A stretch of DNA of 64,000 nt from Halovulum marinum (GTDB taxonomy: Bacteria; Pseudomonadota; Alphaproteobacteria; Rhodobacterales; Rhodobacteraceae): positions 20,181 through 84,180 of the forward strand of contig NZ_WIND01000073.1 of assembly GCF_009697225.1 (NCBI RefSeq), read 5' to 3'. Each line of letters opens with the position of its first letter. The first letter of the stretch is position 1. Made by a program: the position numbers and the translations under genes. Of the stretch, positions 56,390 to 64,000 are shown one piece after another. Below the pieces are notes generated by a model. That model searched no databases and had not been told where the DNA came from. It worked only from the letters and a program-made list of their open reading frames with translations.

Positions 56390-56689
56390 CGCCCCTGCAC
56401 CTAGTCAGGGGCGACCTTATGCGCGCCGGCCGGTGCAGGCAATCAGGCGAAACCGCCCGGGGGCCGGGCTGCGCCGCATCGACCGCGGCCAGCAGCGCCG
56501 CCAACACCTGGGGCAGGCCGGCCAGGGTGCCATTACGCCGGCCTCGATCAGGCCGGCCGGTTGCGCACGCTCGGCCAGCGCGCGCAACCCGGCAGTCACG
56601 TCCTGCAGCGTGCCGACCTCCTCGGCCAGGCGGACGAAACGCCGGCGGTCCGCGACGCCCGCGCTGCCACGCGATGAACCCGCGGTGGC
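56390..56689 (-). pseudogene. Degenerate coding remnant downstream of the ChaN-like gene
   Basis: No intact gene fills the 304 nt between the ChaN-like stop and coaBC. Well-biased minus-strand pieces in different frames read VADRRRFVRLAEEVGTLQDV and GLRALAERAQPAGLIEAG (about 56640-56530), then GTLAGLPQVLAALLAAVDAA (about 56530-56470). They look like parts of one helical protein split by frameshifts. I cannot identify the ancestor. It could also be read-through sequence without function. Confidence 0.35.
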
Positions 56690-57496
56690 TCAGCGCAGCG
56701 CGTCGCAGGGCTCCTCGCGCGCCGCCGGCGCGGTCACGCGCCAGCCGTCGAACGGCACCGGGGCGTCGGGCGCGGCCTCGAACTGGGCGTAGGAGAACAG
56801 CGCCAGCTCCGGCGCGGCGGCGGCGAGCGCGGCCGGCGCGCCCCAGCCGGTCTCGGCGTGGCCGTTGCCGGTGATCACCAGCACCGGCCCGGCGCCGGGG
56901 GCGCGGCTGCCGCGCAACGCCGCCTGCGCCAGCCGGGCATCGCGCAGGCGCTGCACCTCGACCATGCCGGGCAGCAGCGCGGCGGGCAGCAGGTCGCAGT
57001 GCGCCGCGGCCTGCCGCGCCTCGCGCGCCTGCTGCCCCTCGGCGGGCAGCGGCCGGTCGAGCCCGAACGCCGCGGCGCCGTCGCCGAACGCGGCCGCGGC
57101 GCCGCCGGTCATCGCCGCGCGGGCACGCGCCCGGGGCACATGTGCGCCGAGGATCGCCGCGTCCGGCGCGGCGGCGATGATCGCGTGATACCAGGCAAAG
57201 TCCGGCCAGCCGCTGTCGGCCCAGTCCAGTGCCTCGGCCAGCCGCGCCGGATCGTCGCGGTGCGCAGCGACCTGCGCCTCGCCCTCGGGCGGGATCATCT
57301 CGAAGACGATGGCGCGGGGCGACAGCGCGCGGGCGAAGGCGGCCTGCGCCTCGTGATGCGCGGGGTTGTCGTGTACCTCGCCGACGAACACCACGTCGGC
57401 GGCGCGGGCGCGGTCGATCGCCGCGGCCACGGACATTTGCGCCGCCCCGGCGGGGGCGGCGGCGAGGATCAGGATCAGGGCGAGCGCGGCGCGCAC
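56690..57496 (-). CDS. ChaN-family (heme-binding lipoprotein-like) protein
   Basis: A 268-residue exported protein: signal peptide at 1-18, then the ChaN domain with VVFVGEVHDNPAHHEAQ, VFEMIPPEGE and VITGNGHAETGWG, the conserved EH and GNGH blocks. In Campylobacter ChaN binds heme and aids iron uptake. The lipobox cysteine of classical ChaN is absent; the signal ends AGAAQ, so this one is probably soluble in the periplasm. It begins next to the rpoH stop (no gap), so it may be co-transcribed with rpoH. Confidence 0.88.
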   Translation of the reverse strand: MRAALALILILAAAPAGAAQMSVAAAIDRARAADVVFVGEVHDNPAHHEAQAAFARALSPRAIVFEMIPPEGEAQVAAHRDDPARLAEALDWADSGWPDFAWYHAIIAAAPDAAILGAHVPRARARAAMTGGAAAAFGDGAAAFGLDRPLPAEGQQAREARQAAAHCDLLPAALLPGMVEVQRLRDARLAQAALRGSRAPGAGPVLVITGNGHAETGWGAPAALAAAAPELALFSYAQFEAAPDAPVPFDGWRVTAPAAREEPCDALR

Positions 57497-58372
57497 TCAG
57501 GCGATGGCCAGCTGCGCCGCGGCGTTTCCGGTCTGGCTTTCCAGCCGGCGGCGCATCTTCTTCAGCGCCTGCACCTCGAGCTGGCGGATCCGCTCCTTGC
57601 TCAGCCCCAGCTCGCTGCCCAGGCTTTCCAGCGTGCGGGGATCGTCGCGCAGCTTGCGCTCCTTGATGATCATCCGCTCGCGGTCGTTCAGCGCGCCCAT
57701 CGCGTCGTTCAGCCAGTCGCGGGCGCGGGCCAGGTCGCGCTCGCGCTCGACCGTCTGGTCGGCCTGCGGGCCGTCGTCCTCGAGGGTCTCGACCCATTCG
57801 CGGCCGTCCTCGCCGGCCTGCTGCGCGTTCAGCGAGAAGTCCGAGCCGGAAAGACGGGCGTCCATCATCTCGACGTCGCGCAGCGGCACGCCGACCTCGA
57901 TGGCGATCTTCTGGCGCAGCTCCTCGGTGTCGATGTGCTCGCCGCCGGCCTCGCGCTCGAACTTGGCGCGGACCCGGCGCAGGTTGAAGAACAGCGCCTT
58001 CTGCGAGCTGGTCGAGCCGGTGCGCACCAGCGACCAGTTGCGCATCACGTAGTCCTGGATCGAGGCCTTGATCCACCAGACGGCGTAGGTCGAGAAGCGC
58101 ACGCCGCGGTCGGGGTCGAACTTCTCGGCGGCCTTCATCAGCCCGACGCCGGCCTCCTGCACCAGATCGGGCATCGGCGCGCCGTAGCGGCGGTACTTTC
58201 CCGCCATCGAGATCGCCAGTCGCATGTAGGCGTTGACCAGCCGGTGCAGGGCCTGCTCGTCGCCATGTTCGCGCCACGCCCGGGCGAGTTCCAGCTCGGT
58301 TCCGGCATCGAGCATCTCGGCCGCCATGGCCTGGCGGGTGACGGTTCTGATCCCTGTCGCTTCGTAGTTCAT
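57497..58372 (-). CDS. rpoH: RNA polymerase sigma-32 factor
   Basis: A 291-residue heat-shock sigma factor. Region 2 is clear (PDLVQEAGVGLMKAAEKFDP, RFSTYAVWWIKASIQDY), followed by the RpoH box with QKALFFNLRR, and region 4 (RTLESLGSELGLSKERIRQLE). The N terminus is shorter than that of the classic RpoH and resembles the second alphaproteobacterial group (RpoHII), which in Rhodobacter responds to singlet oxygen under RpoE; that assignment is tentative. It is divergent from comM. Confidence 0.93.
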   Translation of the reverse strand: MNYEATGIRTVTRQAMAAEMLDAGTELELARAWREHGDEQALHRLVNAYMRLAISMAGKYRRYGAPMPDLVQEAGVGLMKAAEKFDPDRGVRFSTYAVWWIKASIQDYVMRNWSLVRTGSTSSQKALFFNLRRVRAKFEREAGGEHIDTEELRQKIAIEVGVPLRDVEMMDARLSGSDFSLNAQQAGEDGREWVETLEDDGPQADQTVERERDLARARDWLNDAMGALNDRERMIIKERKLRDDPRTLESLGSELGLSKERIRQLEVQALKKMRRRLESQTGNAAAQLAIA

Positions 58373-58695
58373 TGACCCCTCCGACTGACGGCGCTGACGA
58401 TGGCTGCGCGGCGGACGCCGGCCGGTTGTACGGGCACGCAGCTTCATCGGACGTGTCGTTCAACGCGCCAGGGCGGAATTTTCTTCCTGAACGAAATGTC
58501 GCCGTTCTGGAAACAACGCCGGAAAACGGAAATGTTTCAGTCGATCCATTGTACTAGCCGGCGACCCCTGCCCCGATCACAAAACCGTGTCCGGCATTGG
58601 CCGGAACCTTTTCGGGACTAGCGCGTTATGCGCGATCTTAACGCGATGTTAACGCTGCCGGCGGTTTCTGGACCGGAACAGCAGGGGCAGTCGGA
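58373..58695. other. Intergenic regulatory region between rpoH and comM
   Basis: This 323-nt gap has no gene and is AT-richer than average around 58470-58660. It should hold the rpoH promoter on the minus strand and the comM promoter on the plus strand. A perfect CtrA-type box lies at 58638-58653. A sequence of the form GGAAC-N16-CGTT (58603-58627, plus strand) resembles an ECF sigma promoter but may be chance. Confidence 0.6.
58638..58653 (+). promoter_or_regulatory. CtrA-type binding site upstream of comM
   Basis: TTAACGCGATGTTAAC matches the full CtrA consensus TTAA-N7-TTAA(C) exactly and is also palindromic at its ends. It lies 42 nt before the comM ATG, where it would overlap a promoter. 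CtrA-dependent control of competence genes including comM is known in Rhodobacter in connection with uptake of gene transfer agent DNA. Confidence 0.78.
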
Positions 58696-60240
58696 ATGAT
58701 CGCGCGCGTCACCACCGTCGCATTCCAGGGCATGGAGGCGAGACGGGTCGAGGTGCAGTGCTCGATTCAGCCGGGCATGCCGGGATTTAGTCTGGTCGGG
58801 CTGCCCGACAAGGCGGTCAGCGAGGCGCGCGAGCGGGTGCGCGCGGCAATGAGCGAGATGGGCCTGGCGCTGCCGTCGAAGAAGATCGTCGTCAACCTGG
58901 CCCCCGCGGACCTGCCGAAGGTAGGATCCCACTTCGACCTGCCGATCGCGCTGGCGGTGCTGGCGGCGATGGACGTGCTGCCGCGCGAGGAGGTCGCCGC
59001 CTTCTGGGCGATGGGCGAGCTGTCGCTGGACGGCGCGCTGCTGCCGGTGGTCGGCGCGCTGCCCGCCGCGCTGGCCGCCGCCGAGGACGACTGCGGTCTG
59101 GTCTGCCCCGAGGCCAGCGGCGCCGAGGCGGCCTGGGTCGACGGCGCCGCGGTGATCGCGCCGCGCAGCCTGCTGGAGTGCGTCAACCATTTCACCGGCC
59201 GCTCGGTGCTGGCCCCGGCGCAGGCCGGCGAGGTGCTGCCGCCCGCCGCCGGCCGCGACCTGTCCGAGGTGCGCGGCCAGGAGAAGGCCCGCCGCGCGCT
59301 GGAGATCGCCGCCGCCGGCCGCCACCACCTGCTGATGGTCGGCCCGCCCGGCGCCGGCAAGTCGATGCTGGCCAGCCGCCTGCCCGGGATCCTGCCGCCG
59401 ATGGACGCCTCCGAGGCGCTGGAGACGTCGATGATCCATTCGCTGGCCGGACTGCTGGACGCCGGCGGGATCAGCCGCGAGCGGCCGTACCGGCCGCCGC
59501 ATCACACCAGCTCGATGGCCGCGGTGGTCGGCGGCGGCAAGGGCGCCAAGCCGGGCGAGATCAGCTTGGCGCACAACGGCGTGCTGTTCCTGGACGAATT
59601 GCCCGAGTTCCCCCGCGCGGTGCTGGAGACGCTGCGCCAGCCGATCGAGTCCGGCGAGGTGATCGTCGCCCGCGCCAACGCCCATGTGCGCTATCCCTGC
59701 CGGTTCATGCTGATCGCTGCCGCCAACCCCTGCCGCTGCGGCCACCTGGGCGACGCGGCGCGCGCCTGCGCCCGCGCGCCGAACTGCGGCGAGGATTACC
59801 TGGGCCGGATCTCGGGGCCGCTGCTGGACCGGTTCGACCTGCGCATCGAGGTGCCGCCGGTGCGCATCGCCGAGATCGCCGACAGCGCGCCGGGCGAGGC
59901 CTCGGCCGAGGTCGCCGCCCGCGTCGCCGATGCGCGGGCGCGGCAGTCGGCGCGGTTCGCCGGCGACGACGGCGTGCGGGTGAACGCGGACGCGCAGGGT
60001 GATCTGCTGCTGGCCCGCAGCGCCATCGGCGACGACGCCAAGGCGCTGCTGGCGCAGGTCGCCGAGCGCTTCGGGCTGTCGGCGCGCGCCTACCACCGGG
60101 TGCTGCGGGTGGCGCGCACCATCGCCGACCTGGCCGGGGCGGACGAGATCGGCCGGCCCCATGTCGCCGAGGCCGCCGCCTACCGCCTGACCGCCGAGGA
60201 CCGCAAGCCGGCGGCGGTGGCCGAGCCGCGCCGCGCCTGA
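58696..60240 (+). CDS. comM: ComM/YifB-family Mg-chelatase-like AAA ATPase
   Basis: A 514-residue helicase of the ComM family, which promotes branch migration during natural transformation. The N-terminal domain opens with ARRVEVQCSIQPGMPGF and holds VNLAPADLPK; the AAA+ core has Walker A GPPGAGKSM, Walker B LFLDELPEFPRAVLE and the zinc-finger-like CRCGHLGD; the C-terminal domain ends the protein. A CtrA-type box lies directly upstream. The 135 nt after it (60241-60375) hold nothing recognisable. Confidence 0.95.
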   Translation: MIARVTTVAFQGMEARRVEVQCSIQPGMPGFSLVGLPDKAVSEARERVRAAMSEMGLALPSKKIVVNLAPADLPKVGSHFDLPIALAVLAAMDVLPREEVAAFWAMGELSLDGALLPVVGALPAALAAAEDDCGLVCPEASGAEAAWVDGAAVIAPRSLLECVNHFTGRSVLAPAQAGEVLPPAAGRDLSEVRGQEKARRALEIAAAGRHHLLMVGPPGAGKSMLASRLPGILPPMDASEALETSMIHSLAGLLDAGGISRERPYRPPHHTSSMAAVVGGGKGAKPGEISLAHNGVLFLDELPEFPRAVLETLRQPIESGEVIVARANAHVRYPCRFMLIAAANPCRCGHLGDAARACARAPNCGEDYLGRISGPLLDRFDLRIEVPPVRIAEIADSAPGEASAEVAARVADARARQSARFAGDDGVRVNADAQGDLLLARSAIGDDAKALLAQVAERFGLSARAYHRVLRVARTIADLAGADEIGRPHVAEAAAYRLTAEDRKPAAVAEPRRA

Positions 60241-60375
60241 GCGGCGGCGCGCGCGGCACCGGACGGCGCCTGCCGGCTTCGGGAGCGGGAGGCAGCGCCC
60301 GGCGCGGCGCGGCTGCGAGCCAAGCGAAGGGACAGCGGCGGCGGCCGTCGCACCGCGCGGGCCTGCCGGACCGCG

Positions 60376-61176
60376 CTAGCGGCGCAGGAAGCGGAACACC
60401 TCGGACGCGGCCCAGCCGGCGGCCAGCGCCACCGCCAGCGACAGCAGCCCGTAGAGCAGCGGGCGCTCTTGCGCGGTGGTGTAGATCAGCCGTTCCAGCC
60501 CGTCCTTGCGCACGGTGATGACCTGCTGGGTCAGGTGCTGCACCTGGCGGTCGCGGACCAGGTACATCCGGGCGCTGTATTCGCCCTCGACCAGGTTCGC
60601 CGGCAGCTGCACCTCGGTGCTGAACAGGGTTTCCTCGCGCAGGTTCACGGTGTCGTCCTGGCGGTTGTAGAGCCCGTTGCGCAGGCGGATCCGGACCACC
60701 GCGTCGAGGAAGCTCTGCGGATCCTCGACCTGGGACCGCGCGCCGACCGTGCGCACCGCCTTGTCGAAGCCGATCCGGTGCCGCAGGCGCGCGGTCTCGG
60801 ACAGGATCTGGTCCAGCGGGCCGGTGCTGGCGATGGCGTAGAAGCTGGGCGCCTCGTCGATCCGGACGCTGTCGGTGTTGACCCAGATCCCCAGCACCCG
60901 CTCCTTGCGGCGCACGGTGACCGGCAGCGTCGGCCCCTCGACGGTGATCACCACGTCCAGCGGCCCGGCGTCCTGGGGCACCGGCGCCTCGCGCCGCACC
61001 GCGCCGAACACGAAGATCTCGGAGCCGTCGAAGCCGGCGGTGATCGAGACCCGGTTCTGGCTGAGCCCGCCGACCGCCTGTTCGGCCGGCGCGGTGTCGC
61101 CGCCCTGCGCGCCGGCGCCGTGCGCGGCCGCGGCGGCAAGGCCCAGCGCCAGCAGCAGCGGACGCAGCGCACGCAT
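60376..61176 (-). CDS. TIGR02186 membrane-anchored periplasmic protein
   Basis: A 266-residue protein: signal peptide (1-23), a beta-rich periplasmic domain (about 40-235; GSEIFVFGAVRRE, VWVNTDS-like GIWVNTDSVR, PSFYAIAS), and one C-terminal helix (about 243-260). This matches the TIGR02186 family, whose genes nearly always follow a TauE/SafE exporter, as here. The ATG shares one base with the exporter stop. It probably assists the exporter from the periplasmic side; the mechanism is unknown. Confidence 0.88.
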   Translation of the reverse strand: MRALRPLLLALGLAAAAAHGAGAQGGDTAPAEQAVGGLSQNRVSITAGFDGSEIFVFGAVRREAPVPQDAGPLDVVITVEGPTLPVTVRRKERVLGIWVNTDSVRIDEAPSFYAIASTGPLDQILSETARLRHRIGFDKAVRTVGARSQVEDPQSFLDAVVRIRLRNGLYNRQDDTVNLREETLFSTEVQLPANLVEGEYSARMYLVRDRQVQHLTQQVITVRKDGLERLIYTTAQERPLLYGLLSLAVALAAGWAASEVFRFLRR

Positions 61177-62096
61177 CAGTGCCCGCCCCCGGGGCCCAGC
61201 GAGTACAGCTCGGTCGGCTGAACCACCAGGTCGAACGCCAGCTTGCCGCAGACGCCCAGCACCATCAGCGCCAGCAGGATGCGCAGCTGCTCGGCCTTCA
61301 GCCGCACACCGATGCGCGCGCCGATCTGCGCACCGATCACCCCGCCCAGCAGCAGCAGCAGCGCCAGCACCGCGTCGACAGTGTAGTTCTGCGTCGCGTG
61401 CATCAGCGTGGTGAAGCCGGTGACGAAGATGATCTGGAACAGCGAGGTGCCGACCACCACCTTGGTCGGCATGCCGAGGATGTAGATCATCGCCGGCACC
61501 ATGATGAAGCCGCCGCCGACGCCCATGATCGCCGCCAGCACGCCGACCATCGCCCCGATCAGCAGCACCGGGATCGCCGAGATGTAGAGCTGGCTCTGCC
61601 GGAACCGCATCTTCAGCGGCAGCCCGTGCACCCAGGAATGGTGCCGCCGCGGCGCCGGCCGCGCCCCCGGCTTCGACGAGCGCCGGATCGCGCGCAGGCT
61701 TTCGAAGAACATCAGCCCGCCGATGATCCCCAGGAACAACACATAGGACAGCGTGACCAGCAGCTCGACCTGGCCCATCTCGCGCAGCAGCGCGAAGATC
61801 CGCACCCCGGCGGCCGAGCCGGCGAGTCCGCCGACCAGCAGCACCCCGCCCATCTTCAGGTCCACCGTCCGCCGCCGCAGGTGCGCCAGCACCCCCGAGA
61901 ACGACGAGGCGACGATCTGGTTCGCCTCGGTCGCCACCGCGACCGCCGGCGGAATGCCGATGAAGAACAGCAGCGGCGTCATCAGGAATCCGCCGCCGAC
62001 GCCGAACATACCCGACAGCACGCCCACCATCCCGCCAAGGCCGAGAAGCAGGAACGCGTTCACGGAAACCTCGGCGATCGGCAGATATATTTGCAT
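61176..62096 (-). CDS. TauE/SafE-family sulfite/organosulfonate exporter
   Basis: A 306-residue inner-membrane protein with about eight helices in two repeats, each with the family's Gly-rich signature: GMVGVLSGMFGVGGGFLMTPLL and VGVLAAIMGVGGGFIMVPAM. TauE/SafE members export sulfite, sulfoacetate or related anions. The coupled TIGR02186 gene supports the subgroup. No sulfur-metabolism genes lie in the window, so the exact anion is not known. Confidence 0.92.
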   Translation of the reverse strand: MQIYLPIAEVSVNAFLLLGLGGMVGVLSGMFGVGGGFLMTPLLFFIGIPPAVAVATEANQIVASSFSGVLAHLRRRTVDLKMGGVLLVGGLAGSAAGVRIFALLREMGQVELLVTLSYVLFLGIIGGLMFFESLRAIRRSSKPGARPAPRRHHSWVHGLPLKMRFRQSQLYISAIPVLLIGAMVGVLAAIMGVGGGFIMVPAMIYILGMPTKVVVGTSLFQIIFVTGFTTLMHATQNYTVDAVLALLLLLGGVIGAQIGARIGVRLKAEQLRILLALMVLGVCGKLAFDLVVQPTELYSLGPGGGH

Positions 62097-62175
62097 GAGG
62101 ACCGGTGATTGGCGGAAATTTTGCCGCACACTAGTCGCAACTCCCCGCGCGCGAAAGGGGGGAAAGGGGGCTGCG

Positions 62176-62673
62176 TCAGTTTTCGAGCAAACCGTCCATG
62201 TCCAGCGGCGCGTTGACCATCTGCAGCCGGCCGCGGCTGTCCAGCGGCCAGTCCTCGCGCGGCTTGTCCCAGTACAGCTCGACCCCGTTCCAGTCCGGAT
62301 CGTGCAGGTACAGCGCCTCGGACACGCCGTGGTCGGCGGCGCCGTCGAAGGCGATGCCGGCGGCCAGCACCCGGCGCACCGCCTGCGCCAGATCGGCGCG
62401 GGTCGGATAGACGAAGGCGGTGTGGTAGAGCCCGGTGTGGCCCCGCGGCGGCGGCGTGCCGCCCTTGCTCTCCCAGGTGTTCAGGCCGATGTGGTGATGG
62501 TAGCCGCCCGCGGACAGGAAGGCGGCGCCGTCGCCGTAGTGCTGCACCACGTCGAGGCCGATCACGTCGCGGTAGAAGCCGATCGCCCGGTCGAGGTCCG
62601 CGACCCTCAGGTGGACGTGGCCGATTCGCAGCCCCTGCGGGGCCGGCGGGTCGGATCTGCGTTCGGGTGTCAT
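62176..62673 (-). CDS. VOC-family (glyoxalase/extradiol dioxygenase-like) protein
   Basis: A 165-residue protein with two beta-alpha-beta-beta-beta modules. The first metal-ligand region is HVHLRVADLDRAIGFY, and others are YHHHIGLNTW and YLHDPDWNGVELYW, with His and Glu at the positions expected for a 2-His-1-Glu metal site. It is close to the CatE-like catechol 2,3-dioxygenase group, but many such proteins have other roles. It stands alone and divergent from the RNA methyltransferase gene. Confidence 0.88.
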   Translation of the reverse strand: MTPERRSDPPAPQGLRIGHVHLRVADLDRAIGFYRDVIGLDVVQHYGDGAAFLSAGGYHHHIGLNTWESKGGTPPPRGHTGLYHTAFVYPTRADLAQAVRRVLAAGIAFDGAADHGVSEALYLHDPDWNGVELYWDKPREDWPLDSRGRLQMVNAPLDMDGLLEN

Positions 62674-62797
62674 GGCATTCTCCTGAAATTCGTTTCCCGA
62701 TACATTTTAATCATAGCCAGAACCGACGATAATCCGAAGATACGGAAACGATAAGTTGCGTCTTCCGCCGCAGCGCGGCCAAGGATACACCGCCCGC

Positions 62798-64000
62798 ATG
62801 ACCGAGGTAATCATCGACCGCCTGGGACGCGAGGGCGACGGCATCGCTGCCGACGGCTTCCACCCGTTCACCCTGCCCGGCGAGCGCATCGTGCCGGGCG
62901 CGCCGCCGCAGGTGCTGGCGCCGTCGCCGGACCGGGTGCCGCCGCCCTGCCCGCATTTCGGCGCTTGCGGCGGCTGCACGCTGCAGCACGCCGGCGACGC
63001 GTTCCTGGCGCGCTGGAAGGTCGGCACCATCGAGCGGGCGCTGGCGGCACGCGGGCTGCAGGCGCCGATGCGGCCGATCCTGACCTCGCCGCCGCACGGC
63101 CGCCGGCGCGCGACCTTTGCCGCCCGGCGCACCAGGAAGGGCGTGCAGGTCGGCTTTCACGCCCGCGCCAGCGACCGGATCGTCGACATCCGCACCTGCC
63201 ACCTGGTGCGCACCGGCATGCTGGAGCTGTTCCCGGCGATCGGGCAGATGGCCCGTATCGGCGCCAGCCGCAAGGCGGCGCTGCGGGTGCAGGTCACCGA
63301 CAGCGCCGCGGGCTGGGACGTGGCGGTGGCGGGCGGCAAGGCACCGGACGCCGCGCTACGCGCGGAACTGGCGCGGCTGGCGGCCGGGGCGGGCATCGCC
63401 CGGCTGGCCTGGGACGGCGAGGTGATCGCGCAGCACCGCCCGCCGGCGCAGGCGCTGGGCCGGGCGCAGGTGGTGCCGCCGCCGGGCGCGTTCCTGCAGG
63501 CGACCGCCGAGGGCGCGGCGGCACTGGTCGCCGCTGTGCGCGCGGCGGTCGGCGGCGCGCGGCGCGTGGCCGACCTGTTCGCCGGCTGCGGCACCTTCGC
63601 GCTGCCGCTGGCCGAAACCGCCGAGGTGCACGCGGTCGAGGGCGATGCGGCGATGCTGGCCGCGCTCGACGCCGGCTGGCGCCGGGCGGACGGGCTGAAG
63701 GCGGTGACCCATGAGGCGCGCGATCTGTTCCGCCGCCCGCTGGAGCCGCTGGAGCTGAGGCGCTTCGATGCGGTGGTGATCGACCCGCCCCGCGCCGGCG
63801 CCGAGGCGCAGACCGCGCGGCTGGCCCAGGCCGGCGTGCCGGTGGTTGCCGCGGTGTCGTGCGATCCGGCCACCTTCGCCCGCGACGCCGCGATCCTGAC
63901 CGGCGCCGGCTATGCGCTGGACTGGGTGCAGCCGGTGGACCAGTTCCGCTGGTCCGGGCACATGGAACTGGCGGCGCGGTTCAGCCGAACAGACGGTCCG
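62798..64000 (+). CDS. TrmA/RlmD-family RNA (uracil-5-)methyltransferase, cut by window edge
   Basis: The frame is open to the last base of the window, giving 401 residues with no stop. The N-terminal domain resembles a reduced TRAM fold. An iron-sulfur cluster motif CPHFGACGGC (about 51-60) plus C in RTCHLV is present. The SAM-binding core is VADLFAGCGTFALPLA, and the catalytic region reads VVIDPPRAG and VAVSCDPATFARD, with the cysteine nucleophile in VSCDP. These define the RlmC/RlmD/TrmA family that methylates uracil C5 in rRNA or tRNA. Only a few residues are likely missing. Confidence 0.92.
   Translation, partial: MTEVIIDRLGREGDGIAADGFHPFTLPGERIVPGAPPQVLAPSPDRVPPPCPHFGACGGCTLQHAGDAFLARWKVGTIERALAARGLQAPMRPILTSPPHGRRRATFAARRTRKGVQVGFHARASDRIVDIRTCHLVRTGMLELFPAIGQMARIGASRKAALRVQVTDSAAGWDVAVAGGKAPDAALRAELARLAAGAGIARLAWDGEVIAQHRPPAQALGRAQVVPPPGAFLQATAEGAAALVAAVRAAVGGARRVADLFAGCGTFALPLAETAEVHAVEGDAAMLAALDAGWRRADGLKAVTHEARDLFRRPLEPLELRRFDAVVIDPPRAGAEAQTARLAQAGVPVVAAVSCDPATFARDAAILTGAGYALDWVQPVDQFRWSGHMELAARFSRTDGP

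Noticed and set aside
58603..58627. GGAAC-N16-CGTT resembling an EcfG-type sigma promoter upstream of comM.
   Set aside because: A single short match in one gap. The general stress EcfG system is reported to be rare or absent in most Rhodobacterales, and the CtrA box gives a better explanation for this region.

Overview
The window is GC-rich chromosomal DNA (close to 70% by eye) from an alphaproteobacterium, most likely a member of the Rhodobacteraceae/Paracoccaceae (Roseobacter group). The main indications are a phosphatidylcholine synthase with the Pcs-specific motif, a PetP/PetR-type MarR plus OmpR regulator pair, an RpoH sigma factor of the alphaproteobacterial type, a perfect CtrA-type box, and gene orders typical of the group (rsfS-rlmH-gpmI-envC-ctpA-rppH; coaBC-dut-moeB). 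I see no rRNA, tRNA, CRISPR array, phage or insertion sequence. The genus is inferred, not shown.

Layout. 1-5 kb: end of an unidentified gene, a P460-type cytochrome, pcs, and ileS with a coupled secreted protein. 5-12.4 kb: a DUF2339 membrane protein, a ycjX-acetyltransferase-ycjF operon with 4-nt overlaps, truA and a DUF1285 gene. 12.7-19.5 kb: a four-gene MoxR operon (AAA ATPase, DUF58, BatA/DUF4159 protein, large membrane-anchored protein). 19.5-22 kb: a small lipoprotein with a clear terminator, a LysR regulator and an AAC(3)-like acetyltransferase.

22-36.9 kb is the centre of the window: a reductive pyrimidine-degradation regulon. It holds an ABC importer of the NMT1/THI5 type, dihydropyrimidinase, an M20 N-carbamoyl-amino-acid hydrolase, an omega-amino-acid aminotransferase, RutR, and the two-subunit dihydropyrimidine dehydrogenase PreT/PreA. 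The expected flow is uracil or thymine to dihydropyrimidine (PreTA), N-carbamoyl-beta-amino acid (dihydropyrimidinase), beta-alanine or its methyl analogue (hydrolase), then a semialdehyde (aminotransferase). Two RutR-like palindromes lie in front of the two enzyme operons. Two accessory genes inside the preT-preA operon (DUF3052 and a HEAT-repeat gene) carry frame-disrupting lesions. At 43.9-45.5 kb a nucleoside hydrolase and a yeast-Fcy1-like cytosine deaminase could feed free bases into the pathway.

36.9-43.7 kb: an enol-lactonase-like hydrolase, a PACE-type efflux protein, then rppH, ctpA, envC, gpmI, rlmH and rsfS. 45.6-52.7 kb: a YdcH/DUF465 protein, a kinase coupled to ilvE, the MarR/OmpR pair, a YcaQ-like DNA glycosylase, an SH3 protein, a D-2-hydroxyacid dehydrogenase and small membrane proteins. 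53.3-58.4 kb: moeB, dut, coaBC, a ChaN-like protein and rpoH. 58.7-64 kb: comM behind a CtrA-type box, a TIGR02186/TauE export pair, a VOC protein and a TrmA-family RNA methyltransferase cut by the window edge. Degenerate coding remnants lie at 52.7-53.3 kb and 56.4-56.7 kb.

Functional names rest on motif and family recognition by eye; no database search was run.
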